Assembly (NCBI GenBank): GCA_963971405.1
Contig: OZ020485.1
Location: 5,952,001-6,016,000 of the forward strand
Direction: 5' to 3'
DNA length: 64,000 bases
From: Psococerastis gibbosa
Taxonomy: Eukaryota > Arthropoda > Insecta > Psocodea > Psocidae
This document shows, one piece after another, positions 1-13,698 of this stretch (position 1 is the stretch's first letter; each line of letters opens with the position of its first letter). The notes under the pieces were generated by a model. It searched no databases. It was not told the origin of the DNA and was given only the letters and a program-made list of their open reading frames with translations. The position numbers were made by a program, and so were the translations under genes.

Positions 1-26
1 GTTTCAACGCCTGCTTTAAAAATTTC

Positions 27-430
27 TACTAAAGCAACCCTGTCAGCCTGGCGGGGGGGAGTGAGTCAGTTTGTTAACTTAAAATCTTCTCACGCACAAG
101 AAAGTTTCAGAATGTAGAAAAGACTTTAAAAAAAATTTCTCTTCTAAAATGTAGCAGTACGATAGATTCTTGTTTTTTTTTTTTCTTTTTTGATAACATA
201 AAAGCATTTTTTGGGACCCATGAGGTACAATTGAAGTGTACAATTGTTTTTTTTTTTTTTTTTTATTGAAATATATGCACCGACCGGGTAGGCGGTAGGG
301 GGGGAAAAAGGCACCCTAAGGGCAGACTCTTTCACCCCGGGGGAAGGGGAGTTGGCTGACAGGGTGGACCTCCTGATAATAGTGGATTCCGAACCACTTG
401 GTAATGGAGAGATGGGACATTCCACTGCAA
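27..430 (+). repeat. R2 repeat copy 1
   Basis: CAACCCTGTCAGCCTGGCGG and onward to AGGGTGGACCTCCTGATAAT and GTGGATTCCGAACCACTTGG, with a foreign insert at about 81-310. Confidence 0.65.
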
Positions 431-783
431 CAAAAATATTTTTTTTTTTTAATGTTGGGGCCACCTTTTATACGTTTATACAATGGCTGGTCAAAGGAGG
501 TGTGGCGAGTGGCCCCAGAAATTCAAATATGTATTTTTGGCGGGAAACGAACATTCTATATCTCCTCTGTAGTACTCTAGGCCCTTCCACGACTCTTGCT
601 GCCATTGGCAACGTAAACGATATCCATAATATTCATCAATTTCGGATAAAATATAACAAACCAGCCTAACCCTTTTTTTTGCTCTTTGCAACGGCAAGGG
701 AAGATTGAAATAACAACAATAATGACCTGTCAGGGTACTGTACCAACCTCTACGGTCTACACCAGGGGTTCCCAACCTGTGGT

Positions 784-1430
784 CTGTGGACCATTTGGCA
801 AGTAGGTACACAAAAATCATACCTCGAGACCATTTTTTTTATTTGGGGCTAACTCAATTTGGGGGGTTTTATTCTCAAAAAACTCCAAAAAAAACGTGTA
901 AAAAAAATTATTTCTCAAAAACTGCTCCAACGATTTCTTTTAAATTCACATATATTGTCGTCGTTATTAATGTGGACAAAATGCGGGGGGTCGCTTGCCC
1001 TTGATAGTTTGCTTCTGGGGGTAAAAAAATAAAAATAACTAAATTTAAATGAAAAATGACTAAAAAATAATTTTTCTGCTAAACCTTTCTATCGATGATT
1101 TCTACCTACAGGCACGTTTTAGGTGTTAAATTGAGTAACGAAACGGACAGGTTGCTTTCCCGAAGAACTATTTGGTTTTGTGCAAAAAAATGATAGAAAA
1201 TTCACGCTCAAATGCATTGCCTGCCCTGCCATTATTACAGTGTTGTAATGTGTTGCTCTGACCTATCTAGAATTTACCTCACCTCCAGTGACGTCAGGTG
1301 GACAACCCCCCCCCCCCCCCTACCTTAACCATAGGAAAACTATTTACCATGAAATAACTCATTTTCTCTATGTACCAATTGATAAATTGGAAAGCATATT
1401 CGAGTAAACTCGTACCGGTTCTTATTTTAG
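784..1430 (-). repeat. R1 repeat copy 1 (partial)
   Basis: Reverse-oriented R1: the antisense of the GTTAGCCC, CAAGGGGCAAGCGACCCC and TAGAAATCATCGATAG landmarks in order, ending at the CGAGTTTACTCG palindrome. The 3' part with GGGTTCCTGGGACCTC is missing. Confidence 0.8.
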
Positions 1431-2835
1431 AGCTGATTGACATAGATATAAACATATGACTTAACTTGACTTAGGGTGGCGCTAACAGCCCATGGGGACT
1501 TTTGGCCGCACGTACTACATATATAAACATATGGCCTAGATAAACTAAATTGACTAGTCTACATTTTAAATATTAAACACATCATTTATCGATTTAGTTT
1601 TTTGCATTTTTTAAGAAAATTTTGCACAGTAGTGTATATTTTTTTATACCAATGAAAAGTAGAGATTTGAACAAACAAAAACCCCACCTAATTTTTAAAA
1701 AAAAATTGACATTTTGACGTGAGATTTTTTCGATTGAAAATTAGGGTGCTTTTTCCATATAGGCCCTACAGTCAAAATTAGGTTTAAAAAAAATTAATAT
1801 TTTAAGTCAAAAAAATTAGTGTATTTAGAACATAGAAAGGTAAGTTTTCACCAAATTTCGCGTAAAAAGTATTTTTTTTTTGTGAAAGTTAAAAATAAAA
1901 AACCAAAACCTTGGTTTTTGGCATTTCTCTCATAAAATTTGAGGTTGTGCGAAAAAAGTGTAATCACTAAAGTTGTACATCTTCTTATTACCTACCCTTT
2001 TGCTATTTGACGTTTTTCCATAGGACTTGTAGTTTTGCCGGAAATGAAGATGTACCGTATTTCACCCTTAAAAACCTCCTTCCCGAACTCAGATCGCCCG
2101 TAATTTATTTTTCCTTTAATGTCTGTCACATTATCTTCCATTTCCAATGGGTTTCATTCTACTATAATTTAATGGTTTTTTTTTCACCATTTTCAGGGGA
2201 TCTACCCTGGGCTATTATTATAATAGAAGACATGATGCATCATCTATAGCGTCTACTGTGCAGCGCCCGACAAGTTTATTAACTTGGGGGCCCACAGGAT
2301 ATTTTTATTACAACGGTATAATTATAGATAACTTATTTATAAATATATTCCTTCCGCGCAGGGAAGTACCGTTCGAAGAAGAAGAAGAAGAAATCCATAT
2401 GATAACTTCTTTCAACAGCAGTGGTCAAGAGAGAAAATCCTCACCAGTTCTCAGGTCTGGACTCCAGTCTCATTGGGTTGTCGTGTACTCCTGTATTTAG
2501 AGAAGCGTTGACATTGCATTGGCATCGGAGTGGCAGATTATAATTTATATACCATATATATTTAAAACAGCCAATAGGGGCAGCTGGCAGCTAGTGAGAC
2601 GCTCAATCCCCACAGGAAGCTCGCACACGTCATTTGTATTTGGGTCCAGCCGGAAGAGGAAGAGGGCTAGTGTATTTAAAGGTGATTTCGGTTATAACGA
2701 GGAGGTTACCTCTTCAACCAAAGTTAATTTAATGTCAGTGTTATATATACCATATAATACTACAATATATTGAATAAAGCATTGCCTTTATGCAATTAAG
2801 AAAGCTCACAGACCTGTTCGGTTAGATAGTTGTGT
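1431..2835. other. No gene seen; AT-rich
   Basis: Many T- and A-runs. A (GAA)n stretch lies at 2373-2390 and a scrap of the SINE-tail repeat at 2685-2763. Open frames here lack family motifs. Confidence 0.5.
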
Positions 2836-2965
2836 AGTTGTGCTAACCTGTCTAGCAACACGAATCATGTCAATTAGAGCATAAGTAGAGGATTTGGCAT
2901 TTGCTGGACTTGTCGGGGCTTGTGGTCCAGCGGTTAAGACAAGCCCAGTTTTTTCCATATCCTCT
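2836..2965 (+). repeat. SINE-like repeat copy 1
   Basis: Shares GTGCTAACCTG..TA, AGAGCATAA and AGAGGATTT with 12748-12910. Holds GTGGTCCAGCGGTTAAGAC, resembling a tRNA A-box. Confidence 0.5.
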
Positions 2966-3004
2966 AATTTCGGTTCCATGATCAGTTGATCACAGCATGT
3001 CTAA

Positions 3005-3165
3005 TGTATGACAGGAAGACGACTGGCCGGACGTCCTCGAAAACGCTGGAAAGATGAGTTTTGAGTCCGCAGATGGTAGAGCGTTGTACAAATCCGAGGT
3101 GACTGGAGGAGTGTTGTCGAGCAGGTCAAAGCTCACCAAGGGCTGTAGAGCCAGAAGAAGATGTC
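3005..3165 (+). pseudogene. LINE reverse transcriptase, C-terminal scrap
   Basis: Reads GRPRKRWKDEF, a stop, then RGDWRSVVEQVKAHQGL. GRP.KRW and W..VV.QV are the usual last blocks of insect non-LTR reverse transcriptases. Stops interrupt it. Confidence 0.55.
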
Positions 3166-5021
3166 TAATGAATGGGGTAGCAAATAGAGGGCCTTCATAC
3201 TAATAACAGCTTCAAATCTATCAAAAACCCATTTTGAAAATGAGATAATTGAAAAGGGTGGGGTGCAGGGTGCAGCGGAAGTAACAACTTAGCATACATG
3301 CACAGATATACAGTTTTATTGATTTAATTAAATCTGTGAAAGGGTTGCTCAAAAGAGTTGAAAACATTGACTGTATATACTTCCCAGGCGTTTGCATTAG
3401 GTATACAATAATATGTTATGCATCATACATTTTATTCAACGGCAAACATAGGAACCGAGCAAATTGCAATTAAATATGGTACCATACAGTAGCAATTCCA
3501 TTGAGATTTTTAGAAGATTATACCCGTAACGAGATGACTCCAGAAACCCAGAAGGTTATTAATACAGACTCTCTTGACTGAACTGTAAAATCTAAGTAAA
3601 GGAATTTAATGTGGAGATATTTAAGTGCGGTCAAGTGGATTGGAATAATTATATTTGCCCGGAGTCAAGGGCTACAATTAAATTAATTGCAGACAAATGA
3701 CCATTAATGATATTTCAGCAACATATCCCCCATCCTTTACGCAACATCTGGAAAACCGTTAAGTAGTGAAATTTCCAAAAATTATATTTAATGGAACAGG
3801 CTTATGTAGCGCGTGAAACATCGGATGAAAATTCTGTAAAAGTAAAAGTAGAATTTTTTTCCTATTTATCTTTCCAGTTTCCAAAAACACTAAAAAATTT
3901 CTTATTGATATTTTAACTATTCTTTAATTTTTCAACTTATTTGGGTTATTAACTTGTCTAATCTTATAGCGTTACCTAAGCGTATTGCACTTGTATTTCG
4001 CTTTAAATTGTCATCAGTTATGCAGCCTCCATGGCCATTGCTATATTGTGTAGCATATGGCCAAATTGTAACAATTTTTTGCATAAATACACTATTAATA
4101 TTATAAGCGGAAGCTTGAGCGCGATAGTTGAATGTATTCAATTTTTTCAATATGTTGCACCTTGTCCGGGGTTACTGGACAAGGAAAAAAGTGAAGTGAA
4201 GTGAAAAAATGAAACTGCATCATTCAAAACCCCATAGCTTTTAAATGTTAATTTTGAAAAGGCAAATCCCAGCATATTTAGTTCACGCATGCGTATTTTT
4301 TACAATTTAGATACGAAGTTACGAATCAATGAGAAACTATGCTTTAAACGCACGTGCGAAGATAGGATATGAGCCATGTGGTCTATTTATTGCGGAGTGG
4401 TAGATTTTGTGGGCAGAACGGCCATAAAAATATGTGGATTAATGGCGATGGGTGGGTTGCACAAGGTCCCTACTCCGAATCGGGTCACGGTTCCCACACA
4501 TCCAGGAAGCTTTACCACACCACTTTTCACAATTTACGCTAGTCCACCACTTTCTGTTTTCTGCCCTAAGGCAGCAGTGAATAGTGATCGACATGTAACA
4601 ATTTTATCTTCAATGTTATTCTTCTTACCTTGGGCATTGGCTACTATGGTCAAATATTGCAAAGTGGTTTTTCTGGTGAAATGCCTATAAACTAAAAAGG
4701 TAGGTGTCAGCCCATTGTTCAATACGTCAGGGCCCAACTCAAAACATCATTACATTACCAGGGAAAATTTCAATGGCAGGTATGGTCAAAATACCCTCAA
4801 CACCATGTAATGTAATACTCTGACTTAGTTGGAACCTGTCATCCTGTCCCTTCAAGTCCAGGCTGCCTGTCTTAATAATAACCAAAGGTTTAAATTTCAT
4901 ATACAGTGCATATATTATATATATTATGTTATATATTCAATCTCTTAACCTTGAATATGAATATATAATATGAATAATATGAATATAATATGAATGAATA
5001 TTATAATTATATTCTCTCTCT
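3166..5021. other. No gene seen
   Basis: Unique-looking AT-rich sequence ending in an irregular AT repeat (about 4905-5010, ATATGAAT-type units). Short open frames at 3932-4737 show no recognisable motif. Confidence 0.5.
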
Positions 5022-5468
5022 TCAAGTTACAGCCGGATGATGGCTGGGTGGCAGCAACATATTGCAGCGATCTCTCCAGTCTCCGCGATTTTGACATGTC
5101 CTCTTCAGCTCCACATAGGACGTTATCACCAAATCATTTTTAACTTGTTGGAGATATTCGTTTCGTGGCCGTCTCCGTCGATCTACGCCTTTCATGGTCC
5201 CCTCAATGACGCAGCTGACTAAGTTATCATGCCAAAGCAGGTGTCCGATCCAGCGTGCCCTCCTAGTGGATATGCATGCAATAAGGGTCCTTTTTTCATT
5301 TATTTGGGTTAGGACTTCCTCATTAGTTACATGGTCTTGCCAAGGTATTCTCAAAATGCGGCGATAACACCACATTTCGAATGCTTCTATTTTCTTGACA
5401 TATTTTTCGCTTATGCACCATGTTTCACATCCATATAGTAGAATGCTCCACACAAGAGACTTAAGCAT
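5022..5468 (-). pseudogene. LINE reverse transcriptase C-terminal fragment
   Basis: An open 148-residue piece with SILLYGCETW, AFEMWCYRRILRIPW, VTNEEVL, RRARWIGHLLWHD and RRRRPRNEYL. This is the post-catalytic region of a non-LTR retrotransposon. The palm domain and endonuclease are absent, and AT-rich sequence follows on both sides. Confidence 0.85.
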
Positions 5469-8400
5469 TCTTTATATTATTATATTAAAATTATTAATAC
5501 AAACAAACAAACTATTATTACTTAAATATAATATCATAAAATACAAGAAAAATCAAGAAAAAGGCACTGCTGTGGCTGTATGTCTCGGTTGATTTCCATC
5601 TCAATCACGGTGATCCGAGAAGCCAGCATAAAACAAAAAATAATAGGAGTGAAATAAAAGAACTTTCTTCAATGAGTATCGGGCAGATGCGGCATCAAGA
5701 GAGAAGAGAGTTTTTTGTCATTACTAATTCAGATAAGATGATTACACGAGCTCGCATAATTCATCTTGTGACGCTTACTAATCTGTAGTTTAGAGGTAAT
5801 ACTTTTTGCTCTGCATCACAGCGCAGTACGGCCGTCTTTCGCGTCTAATTTGATTTTCTTCTCCTGTGGTCTAGTTACTCGAGGCGTCTGCACTTTTTTT
5901 TTTTAGGCCTCCGCGCCTTTTCCACATTTATCAACACAACAACATTCTGCACTTTCATGTGCCTAACCTTTGGTCCATTGAGAACTGTGCCATTGCCATA
6001 GAAGGTCTTACCACAGAAGTATCCACATTTTTTAATACAATAGTCGTGCAATGCTTTGCTAATGGTTGTTGGTGTAGCTTAAGGCATCAACTGGACTGGA
6101 CCCCGAAACATCAAAATTGTCGCAATTTTAAACTGGAGACACGTTCAAAAAGAGATATTAGGCCCTATCATCGTGAAATCATTTTATTAATTAGAGAAAA
6201 AATTGCATAACAAGATAGAACTGCGCACTGCACGATGTGCTTATCAAAATGCGCCGAACACACCTACATCATCAGACGTGTCGGCAGGTTAGCCAACATA
6301 GAGAAACCTCCTAGACTACTAATTTTGCCGATGCTTCAGAGCCACGTATGATGCAGCAGTCAATGCCACAGTAATTTTTTTTTACTCTGAGCCCTTATCG
6401 TTTGCTGTCAACAGATAACAGCCTAAAACTCATTAAAAAAGCACCCCTGCAGCATGAACGAACCATATTATAGCAACAGCAATTCAGTTTTACAGCAGCA
6501 AAACGCTGTCCCTGAATAGAGGAAACCCAATTTGAAAATTACCAATTATCTTTAATGGTTACGGCCTTTGCTAACATTTTACCAAAAATCTGTTGACCCA
6601 TCAGCTTTTAAGCTAATTCGTATGCAATTTCGCAACGCAGATGTTGAGCTGGCCATTCACGAGGGCTCCAAACGGACTCGCGCAAAGCCAAATGGCGCGT
6701 CCTGTTCCACTTGGCGCGTTAGCGCCTTTTGGAGGGGTCATTCACGACTACGCTGAACCAGTAGCTCCAAATCTTTCAAATTGTATGTAAAAGTACGTGT
6801 TCCATATCGTCACACTGTACAACCCCCCCCCCCCCCTCGCCATTAACTGAGCTAAACATATGGCTTTTATTACCGAATAAAGTCACTTTAAATGTTGAAA
6901 TGCATGTATCTATTGTACTATCTAGGTAAATAAATGTATGAAACCAATTAAAATGTGAATGCTAGTGCTAGTTATAGGCTACAACAGCGCAAAACACTCA
7001 CTTACAACGGAAACGAACACTTCGGCGCGTTTATACGAATGACTAATGCACCCAGAAATTTCTTTTAAAATATGGTACGTTCCTAATTATTGGATGAACC
7101 TTCAATATTCAGAAAAATCCACGAGTTCAACCACTCCGTAAAAATTTTGGACTAATGGCCAATAATCAAATAATTGTCATTCAGAAACTACACTCGAGCA
7201 ATTATGCTCCATCCATTGAGGATGTGTGCACTACGCGACAACATTAAATATTCAGACAGAGAGCACAATGCACCAAACACCTGAATACTGATTGCTACGT
7301 GCATTTATAACGTAATGAATATGGATCAATGTCCTACTATTTGGCTGGGTCACAAAACAGTCATCAATCAACTTGAGACTGCTCGTACATGTAGTATACG
7401 ATGACTTTTGACCACAATGACAAAAATATTTATAAAGAAGCCTTCTATTGGGGTTTATATAGGCTTAAACAACAGCCAAAGAGAAGATGTGCCAAAAAAA
7501 AAGGAACTTTTAAAATACTGTAAGTAAAAATTTCACACACAGAATGATTCTCAGTAGTTCAGCTAAGTTGGTAAGCTCCACAATTCCTTATTTAAAATAT
7601 TCTTCAACTTCCTCTTCTTCTTCTTCTTCAGCCAACGCCCGTCCTTGGCTGATCATTTGGCCATTTGACGCCGTGCCGCATAGTAGAGCTGGGTCAATCC
7701 CTCCTGTGTCTCAGTTCGGTTTTCTACCTCACTTTAAAAATTAAATATTTAAAATATGATCCCTATGATCCATTAATGAGTTGTGACGTGACTATACAGG
7801 CAATTTTAGGGAAACTTACAGTGTGCTGTGCAAACCAACAACCTGTGAACTGGACACCTACCCTAACCCTAGGCATCATCCGCTCATAATAAAGCATGCT
7901 TCAATCACGTACTATAGTATACTTGAACCAGAGGCAAGTCGGAGGTAACTATTGTACAATAGCTCGAGATAGGAAAACGACATTAGTGTAAAATTTTGGC
8001 TTAATCTGTGCTAAGAGGTTGCGGCTGATTAGCCGAATGACGACATGTCCCCGATTCCAATACATTGCTTAGTGGGAAGTAACTAAGCAATTGGTGCGCA
8101 TCTCTCCTAGGAAAACACGGTGGAGGGGAACGTTACAAAAGTAGTCGTGATGCCGTCATTACTTACCAGGGGTATAGAAGCACAGGACGTGGTATGCAAG
8201 GACGGCGACGAGGAATCGCTTCAGACAGGCTGACCACTTGAGCACCCGGTCCGTGCGTCTGCCCATCCCTCTGGTTCCATAGTAGTGCTAGAAGCCCCAC
8301 CCCTGCAACAAATCCCAATGGTTAGTGCTGACTCTGCGTGCCTATGTTCTACTACCCGACCACGACCAGAAAACTTGCATAAGCGGAACACGGAACTGTT

Positions 8401-8604
8401 CCAAGTGCCATGGTCGGGTAGAACATCACATAGGCAAGGTTGATGCAGTTGCCCCATCACATATCCCCCAATGAACTAATATAGAACTAAACAAATTACT
8501 TCGGGAAAATGATTTTGCTTCCGTGAAAGACTGTACCAGCCACGTCCTAGGCACTTGCCTAAAAGAATAGCTTTAACATATAACATTGCATTGTCCAGTC
8601 AGTA
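5469..8604. other. No gene seen
   Basis: Contains a C-run at 6822-6836 and a (TTC)n run at about 7605-7629. I recognise no exon or repeat family apart from the hairpin noted at 8339. Confidence 0.45.
8339..8437. repeat. Imperfect hairpin
   Basis: CTATGTTCTACTACCCGACC pairs with GGTCGGGTAGAACATCACAT across about 50 bp. No further signal. Confidence 0.45.
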
Positions 8605-9113
8605 GGGGTCTTCGCAGTGTTGGTGTTATCGAGTTTTACCTAGTTAAGTGTGTTATATCAAGCTATGTTAACACACGTGAAACCAGATAACCAAGCTAAC
8701 CAGCGGGCTATCCTAAACGCACTTCCAAGCTGGTTAACTGTGTTATTTAGCTAGCGCTGCTATCTATAGCTCAGGTTTGACCGCCGCCATCTTTATTTTT
8801 GTCGATTGATTTGAAACACGCGTTTAAAATTTTGTAGTTTTTAAATTTATTTGTATTATCGATTAAACTTATGTCACAAAAATTACCGTAAATACTTAAA
8901 ATTGTAATAACCAAATTGAACAACTAGAATAGAGTTCTGCCATTTTCTTTAAAACCGTGCCACGAACATCTGACTACTACCACGTTGTTTACTCTGTTAA
9001 ATATTTTCGATATAGCATGATAACTCACTCCCGAGATCCAATCACGATTGTGTGTTAACTTGGATAGCACATCTAACTCGATAACTCGATAACACCAACA
9101 CTGTGAATACCCC
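8605..9113. mobile_element. MITE with TA target duplication, 509 bp
   Basis: Inverted ends GGGGTCTTCGCAGTGTTGGT and its partner ACCAACACTGTGAATACCCC, flanked by TA. The interior has many GTTATC/CTAACC-like short repeats. Consistent with a Tc1/mariner-type MITE. Confidence 0.7.
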
Positions 9114-9760
9114 TAATACGAAGAAGAAAAAATCTTCAACCGCCTTTTCTTGCCCGAAATTGATAAAAGATCTGCTTTTTAAGTCACTAAAAAAAACAGA
9201 CTTACTATGTCCACAAAAAAGGTTCTAGAAATTCCCTTGTCCTTATAGTTAATTAGGAAAGTGGTAGAATTTAATGGCGTAACGCACAGCACCGCTCTGC
9301 TCCATCCATATATCCAACGTAAAACTCGACTTTTAAACTAAAAACTTTGGATGCGTTGCAACTAGTAAGCTTTAATGATTGAGTACAAGTAACACGCAAT
9401 GAATTTCAATGTAATTCACCATATTGTAACTAAAGAAACATTTTATAAAGGGGACGCATACTCTCTCATTGAGAACCCCTCATTAGCTGTACGCCTATCG
9501 GACATATATATACTATAGTAGTATTGAGCTATTGAAAAGGGGTAGGCCACCAGCATTGAACAGGCTGAATAGAACATACAACATTGACTCAGAGGTCTAT
9601 AAATAGAAGGTGATCCTAAGCAGACCCACATATGGTACCCAATACGCATTACTATAATATTACTCCTAGTCCCACACTACGACAAACTAGTATTATGTAC
9701 AAATGGACACTGGGGAGTGGGGTCAGGGGACCGTTCAAATCAAGTCCGATAAACCCTCAA

Positions 9761-10597
9761 AGAACCGGTCCGAGTTTACTCGAACATACTATCCAATTTA
9801 TCAATTAGTAGATAGAGAAAATGTGTAATTTCATGGTAAATAATTTTCCTATGGTTAAATTTCGGATATCTCCGGGGGGGGGGGGGGTCCACCAGACGTC
9901 ACTAGAGGTGAGGTAAATTCTAGATAGGTCAAACCACTACCACACAATAATAATGGCAGGGCACAATGCATTTGACCGTGAATTTTCTATCATTTTTTCA
10001 AAAAAACATTTTGCACAAAACCAAATAGTTTTTTGGGAAAGCAACCTGTTCGGTTTCGTTACTAAATTTAACACCTAAAACATGCCTGAAGGTAGAAATC
10101 ATCGATAGGAAGTTTCGCAGAAAAATTATTTTTTAGTCATTTTTCATTAAAATTGAGTTATTTTTATTTTTTAACCCTAGAAGCAAACTATCCTATCAAG
10201 GGGCAAGCAACCCCCAGCATTTCATTAAATTAATAACGACTACAATATACAGTATGTGAATTTAAAAGAAATCGTTGGAGCCGTTTTAGAGAAATAATTT
10301 TTTTTTAGAAGTTTTTTTAAAGTAAAACCCCCCAAAATTGAGTTAGCCCAAAATAAAAAAAATCTGCCCGAGGTATGACTGTTTTGAAGCTACATGCCCA
10401 ATTTCAGCAAAATCCACCGAGTGGTTTGCTCGGAAATCGATGAACAGACAGAGCGACACAAAGACAGACAGACATTTCGTAAAACCACTTTTTTGGGTTC
10501 CTGGGACCTCAAAACGTGTAAATCCGATGAAATCTCGGAATCGATAATTTCGACCATCACAAAGCTTCCCTTATACTTCGTATAAATTTGAAAGCAA
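9761..10597 (+). repeat. R1 repeat copy 2 (full length, 837 bp)
   Basis: Starts AGAACCGGTCCGAGTTTACT, then a G-run, CATCGATAG, CAAGGGGCAAGC, GACAGACAGACATTTCGTAA and GGGTTCCTGGGACCTCAAAA; ends TATAAATTTGAAAGCAACAA. No long ORF, no LTR, no terminal inverted repeat. Class unknown. Confidence 0.8.
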
Positions 10598-10628
10598 CAA
10601 TAAGTTAACCGGCAGATGAACCACAGTA

Positions 10629-10799
10629 GAATCCGGGATGATAGGCCGTGGTCGATCTGAACGCAACAGTTACTGCGGAACCTCCAAGATAAAATCTTAG
10701 AAGTCTACGCAGTATCACTGAAGATGTCGACCACAGATGTTGACGAAACGTTTGTAGGTACGCTTTCAGATAGACCGCGGCCTATCATCCGGGATTCAA
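10629..10799. repeat. Inverted-repeat element, ~170 bp
   Basis: GAATCCGGGATGATAGGCCG pairs with CGGCCTATCATCCGGGATTC. The centre carries GATGTCGACCACAGATGTTG, a sequence type common near arthropod retroelement ends. Confidence 0.5.
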
Positions 10800-11649
10800 T
10801 TGCTTCATGTAACTCCGGCCGTGAAATTATATTAACCAGCAGATTCCGTGAGTAGCGACACCTTAGCTATAATTGGTAATCTCAACGCATGAAATGGCAG
10901 TCAGCTAGTTTATTTCAATGTTTATCAGAATTTATTCGTTCGGTGGAAATAAGCGCCAGGTAAGGTCCGGTTTCGAGTTGGCGACCCCATGGCTATGATT
11001 GAGGTTGCACGCCTACCTGATGGTGTGGTGGCGACACGATGCCCCGAAAAGGCAAAGATCCTGATGTGTTCGGCTTTTTTTTATTCTCTAGGGGATTGAT
11101 CGTACAGTATCGTATGAATATTCGAAGTTGACTCTCACAGCCCACCCATTCTTTGACTTTCTCTTCCAGTAATAGAAGAAGTGACAGGTGACCCGGCGTT
11201 CGTACCGTGAAAGGCGTTATTGTAGACTTTTTCAAGAGCACCGAGCCTATCAAAAGTAATGACTTGCATGGCCCGATATTTTAGCAAACGGGACAATGTG
11301 GAACAAAAAAAAAACGTTTATTTCGGGAGTGCTGGGACAGAACCATTGCCGTTTACCCTACTCGTTCTGACACTGAAACTTTGCAAAGTGAATGTTCTCC
11401 GTCCATCAGCAGCCGTAGTGCCAAAGCTGAGGAATAACTTATCGAGTATTATCCTAAACAAACCACAATCAATGTAAATTGGGAATGAATCAATCAATCA
11501 AATAGCCTATTTCTAATCAGTACAAGACAATACACAGTACAAAAAAGAAATCAAGTGGGGGAAAAAATTAAATTATAAATTGTGTATCTACAAAGATTAA
11601 CCGTTGGTTATTGTTGCATACTATGGCCAGTGCAAAATCAGGGGGAGTG
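10800..11649. other. No gene seen
   Basis: Short open frames at 10993-11253 and 11259-11477 have no recognised motif and no splice-flanked homology elsewhere in the window. Confidence 0.45.
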
Positions 11650-11950
11650 GGAGGGACAGAGAGAGCGGCATATCCGTATAAATGATGAGCTCTACGCGAT
11701 ATACCGAGAACCTACGATAGTAGCCGAAATCAAGAGGGCCCGCATCAGTTGCTTAGGGCACGTGGAACAAATGCCAGGCAATAGGGCTACAAGAGCAGCC
11801 TTACACAAGGGAGAAGAAGAGTGGGACGACCAAAGATGTGATAGCTGGATGACTTCGAGGTGGCTCTGGCGACCCTTGGCGTCGATGACTGGCGAAGGTG
11901 AGCGCAGGCTGTCGCGATGTGGCAGAGCACGGAGTAGTAACTTTGGTCCA
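11650..11950 (+). pseudogene. LINE 3' end fragment
   Basis: NDELYAIYREPTIVAEIKRA then ISCLGHVEQMPGNRATRAAL, matching the K..R..WLGHV.RM...R tail block of non-LTR elements. Frameshifts follow. Related to 37835-38135. Confidence 0.75.
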
Positions 11951-12747
11951 TATGCTAGACATAGGGGGAGCATCCAAACTGTTGAATCTCGTCTACTTTG
12001 GAGCGGGTTAGTTTTAATACCATATGATTCAAATAATTCCCCGGGTAAGTTATTCTTATCCTTAGGTACTACACCTGGAAGTACCTTGAGCCACAGCACA
12101 AGCACAAATGGGCTCAAATGTGTACCCCTAACTCCGTTGAGATGAATATTTGTATTGCGATTGAATTACATGTATATCCAAAAGCGAAACCGCACACGGG
12201 CTGACTGAAGTTTAGCGGTATATAATTTTATTGTAGTGTACACTCTGTATCGAAAATTGGATCAATACAATAATAATGTAATGCCGCCATAGCAATGAGT
12301 TACAAACTAGGAAAAGGCCATTACAGTGACGGGAAAAAAACACCACGATAAAATTTTGAACATCAATACAAGTGGCATGAATCACGTACCAGTACGCCCG
12401 CCATAATGATGCAGAAACAATGAGGCACGATCTCTACTGCGTTTAAAATGGAACTCACCATAATCTTGTTCAGCAACCGCTGTCAATGCCCAGTATGATG
12501 ATCTGAAACAAGCAAATAGACCTATATTAGACAGGTTCAAAATAAATGACCTGCATGAAATGAGCAATCATACGAGGTGAAGGTACGCTCCCGCATCGAT
12601 GTACCAGTGGGTCGAAGGTCCTTCAGTTGGTGAAAGGACGTTAAAATGTTTTTCTCCAAGCAGGGATAATAGAATGGATGGCGCCTAAGGCCTAAACACA
12701 TGCATGCTAAGGGCAATATCGGTAAAACCAAGCGGCTGAGATAAGCG

Positions 12748-12975
12748 TGCTAACCTGACTAACAAATAGGAATCTTGTCAAAGAGCATATAAGCAGAGGA
12801 TTTAGCGAAATTTGTACTATGTGTTCTAGCAGTTACGATGGCCATAGATCATGTGTTCGAATCCCGCCAAGTCTAGATTTTTCAAAATCCTCTTATTTCG
12901 GTTATAAAAAGGAGGTTGCCTCTTCAAAATAAGTTAGTTTAATCCCAGTATTATGTACCATATCATACTCTAAAT
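12748..12975 (+). repeat. SINE-like repeat copy 2
   Basis: Same repeat with GTGTTCGAATCCCGCC, a tRNA B-box, and a tail (GGTTATAAAAAGGAGGTTGC) also seen near 2690. Confidence 0.5.
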
Positions 12976-13065
12976 CTGTAATATGGTTTCCGACAGAATC
13001 ACCCGCTCGCGCATACAGCCGATTCAAGTTCCAGGAGCCGGGCTTCAGTGTGCTGCGATTCGCGT

Positions 13066-13698
13066 GAATTTTCCATAATTTCTCAAAAAATAATTTTTTG
13101 CACAGAACAAATATTTTTTTGGGAATGCAACCTGTCCGTTTTTGTTACCCTATTGAACACCTAAAACATGCCTGAATGTAGAAATCATCGAAAGAAAGGT
13201 TCCCCAGAAAAATTATTTTTTTTTGTCATTTTTCATGAAAATTGAGTTATTTTTAATTTTTTACCCCCAGAAGCAAACTATCAAGGGGCAAGCGACCCCC
13301 CGCATTTTTTTAACATTAATAACGACTACAATATATGTGATTTAAGAGAAATAGTTGGAGCCGTTTTTGAGAAATAATTTTTTTTAGACTTTTTTTTAGT
13401 TTTTTGAGAATAAAACCCCCCCAAATTGAGTTAGCCCAAAATAAAAAAAATCGCCTCGAGGTATGATTTTTGTGAACCTACATGCAAAATTTCATCAAAA
13501 TCGGACGGGTAATTTGCCCGGAAATCGATGAACAGACAGACATACAGTCAGACAGAGCGACAGACAGACATTTCGTAAAAACCACTTTTTTGGGTTCCTG
13601 GGACCTCAAAACGTGTAAATCCGTTGAAATCTCGGAATCGAAAATTTCGACCATCACAAAGCTTTCCTTATACTACGTATAAATTGGAAAGCAATAAA
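13066..13698 (+). repeat. R1 repeat copy 3 (left-truncated)
   Basis: Begins within R1 at GTGAATTTTCC and runs to GGAAAGCAATAA. It is bounded by direct copies of a ~120-bp non-R1 sequence (12932-13064 and 13696-13832). Confidence 0.8.

Noticed and set aside
8221-8460. A 79-codon minus-strand open frame with a Cys-rich start
   Set aside because: It overlaps an imperfect hairpin and matches no known family.
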